In this document: in pieces, positions 62,929 to 63,362 of the stretch
How positions within the stretch are numbered: position 1 is the stretch's first letter
How the letters are laid out: every line of letters starts with the position of its first letter
Source of the DNA: Scenedesmus sp. ARA3
Lineage: Eukaryota; Chlorophyta; Chlorophyceae; Sphaeropleales; Scenedesmaceae
Direction of reading: 5' to 3'
DNA length: 63,362 bases
Assembly: GCA_004335835.1 (NCBI GenBank)
Contig: RWJK01000909.1
Coordinates: 1 to 63,362, forward strand
Program-made: the position numbers and the translations under genes
The notes under the pieces: model-generated
Seen by the model: the letters and a program-made list of their open reading frames with translations, nothing else
The model's database searches: none
Told to the model about the DNA's origin: nothing

Positions 62929-63362
62929 TTGTGCAAATGAGCCTCGAATCACTGCTTAAACACGTTACAGATACATTATATCAGTTGTAAATACTTTTCC
63001 GTCGAGCTTGTGCCCGTACGCGAGCACAGCGTTCAGCAGCAGCAGCAGCTGACCAGCAGGCTGAAACAACTGCTGAAAACGCTGTGTCATAAGCTGCTGG
63101 CAACAACTCAATGAAATATAGGCAAACGATCCCACAATGTGCTATGTGATAGGACCTGTCACAGGCAACGTGACATGGTGATGCTCAGTCAGCTGCACAC
63201 CGCCTGCAACCAACAATGACGCTCTTGCTGTGTAAGTTCAACCCTGCTGCTAGCATATGCTGCTGACTGAGATGAAGTTCCGAGAACGCCTGCTCGCGAC
63301 ACCAGCAGATAGCTTGCAAGTTGGCAGCCTGCACAATAATTGCGGTAGCGGCGAGCAGCACA
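62929..63362. other. Window end, no feature seen
   Basis: Nothing coding was recognised. A short CAG run is present at about 63034-63049. Confidence 0.4.

Overview
This window is nuclear DNA of a green alga, most likely a chlorophycean (Scenedesmaceae-like or Chlamydomonas-like; the species cannot be fixed by reading). The evidence is intron-dense genes with GT-AG introns, abundant CTG/CAG microsatellites, TGTAA polyadenylation signals, a PTS2-type glyoxysomal malate dehydrogenase, a plant-type MscS channel with a transit-peptide-like N-terminus, and two giant multi-membrane-span PAS proteins of the 'tiny macrocysts B' (TmcB-like) type that is expanded in chlorophyte genomes. No tRNA, rRNA, CRISPR array or intact transposon was seen. 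Exons were joined by hand at GT-AG sites that keep phase; the reconstructed CDSs of genes 2, 4, 5, 6, 7 and 8 below each sum to a multiple of three.

Layout. (1) 60-671 +: the last two exons of an S9 serine peptidase ending in KDEL. (2) 1368-6258 +: an MscS-like mechanosensitive channel, about 531 aa. (3) 7828-8925 +: a Gln/Ala-rich protein of unknown function, followed by a 4.8 kb block without a recognisable gene (8926-13762). (4) 13763-17456 -: a ten-exon, 634-aa protein with two tandem copies of a domain resembling the N-terminus of the ciliary protein DZIP1. (5) 18139-20409 -: a PTS2 malate dehydrogenase, 337 aa. (6) 21618-25829 +: a membrane-anchored molybdenum-cofactor-sulfurase-like class V aminotransferase, 651 aa, without a MOSC domain. 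(7) 26501-41952 +: TmcB-like paralog A, 46 exons, about 2,355 aa. (8) 42749-46379 +: a GT61 (DUF563) glycosyltransferase, 508 aa. (9) 47988-62396 -: TmcB-like paralog B, convergent with A. (10) 62784-62928: a dense TCCACAA array upstream of B.

The most unusual part is the right-hand 36 kb. A and B are two intact giant sensor-like genes arranged tail to tail around the glycosyltransferase. Their introns and most exons have diverged, yet a few exons are 94-97% identical in DNA including third codon positions, which suggests gene conversion across the inverted pair. In the first PAS domain B has a histidine at the position of the FixL haem ligand, where A has arginine, so the two copies may sense different things. 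At least eight introns of A are absent from B and one intron of B is absent from A.

The genes do not form an operon-like pathway. Several are predicted membrane, organelle or secretory proteins (KDEL peptidase, transit-peptide MscS, PTS2 malate dehydrogenase, Golgi-type glycosyltransferase, giant membrane PAS proteins), but a joint function is not supported by the sequence.
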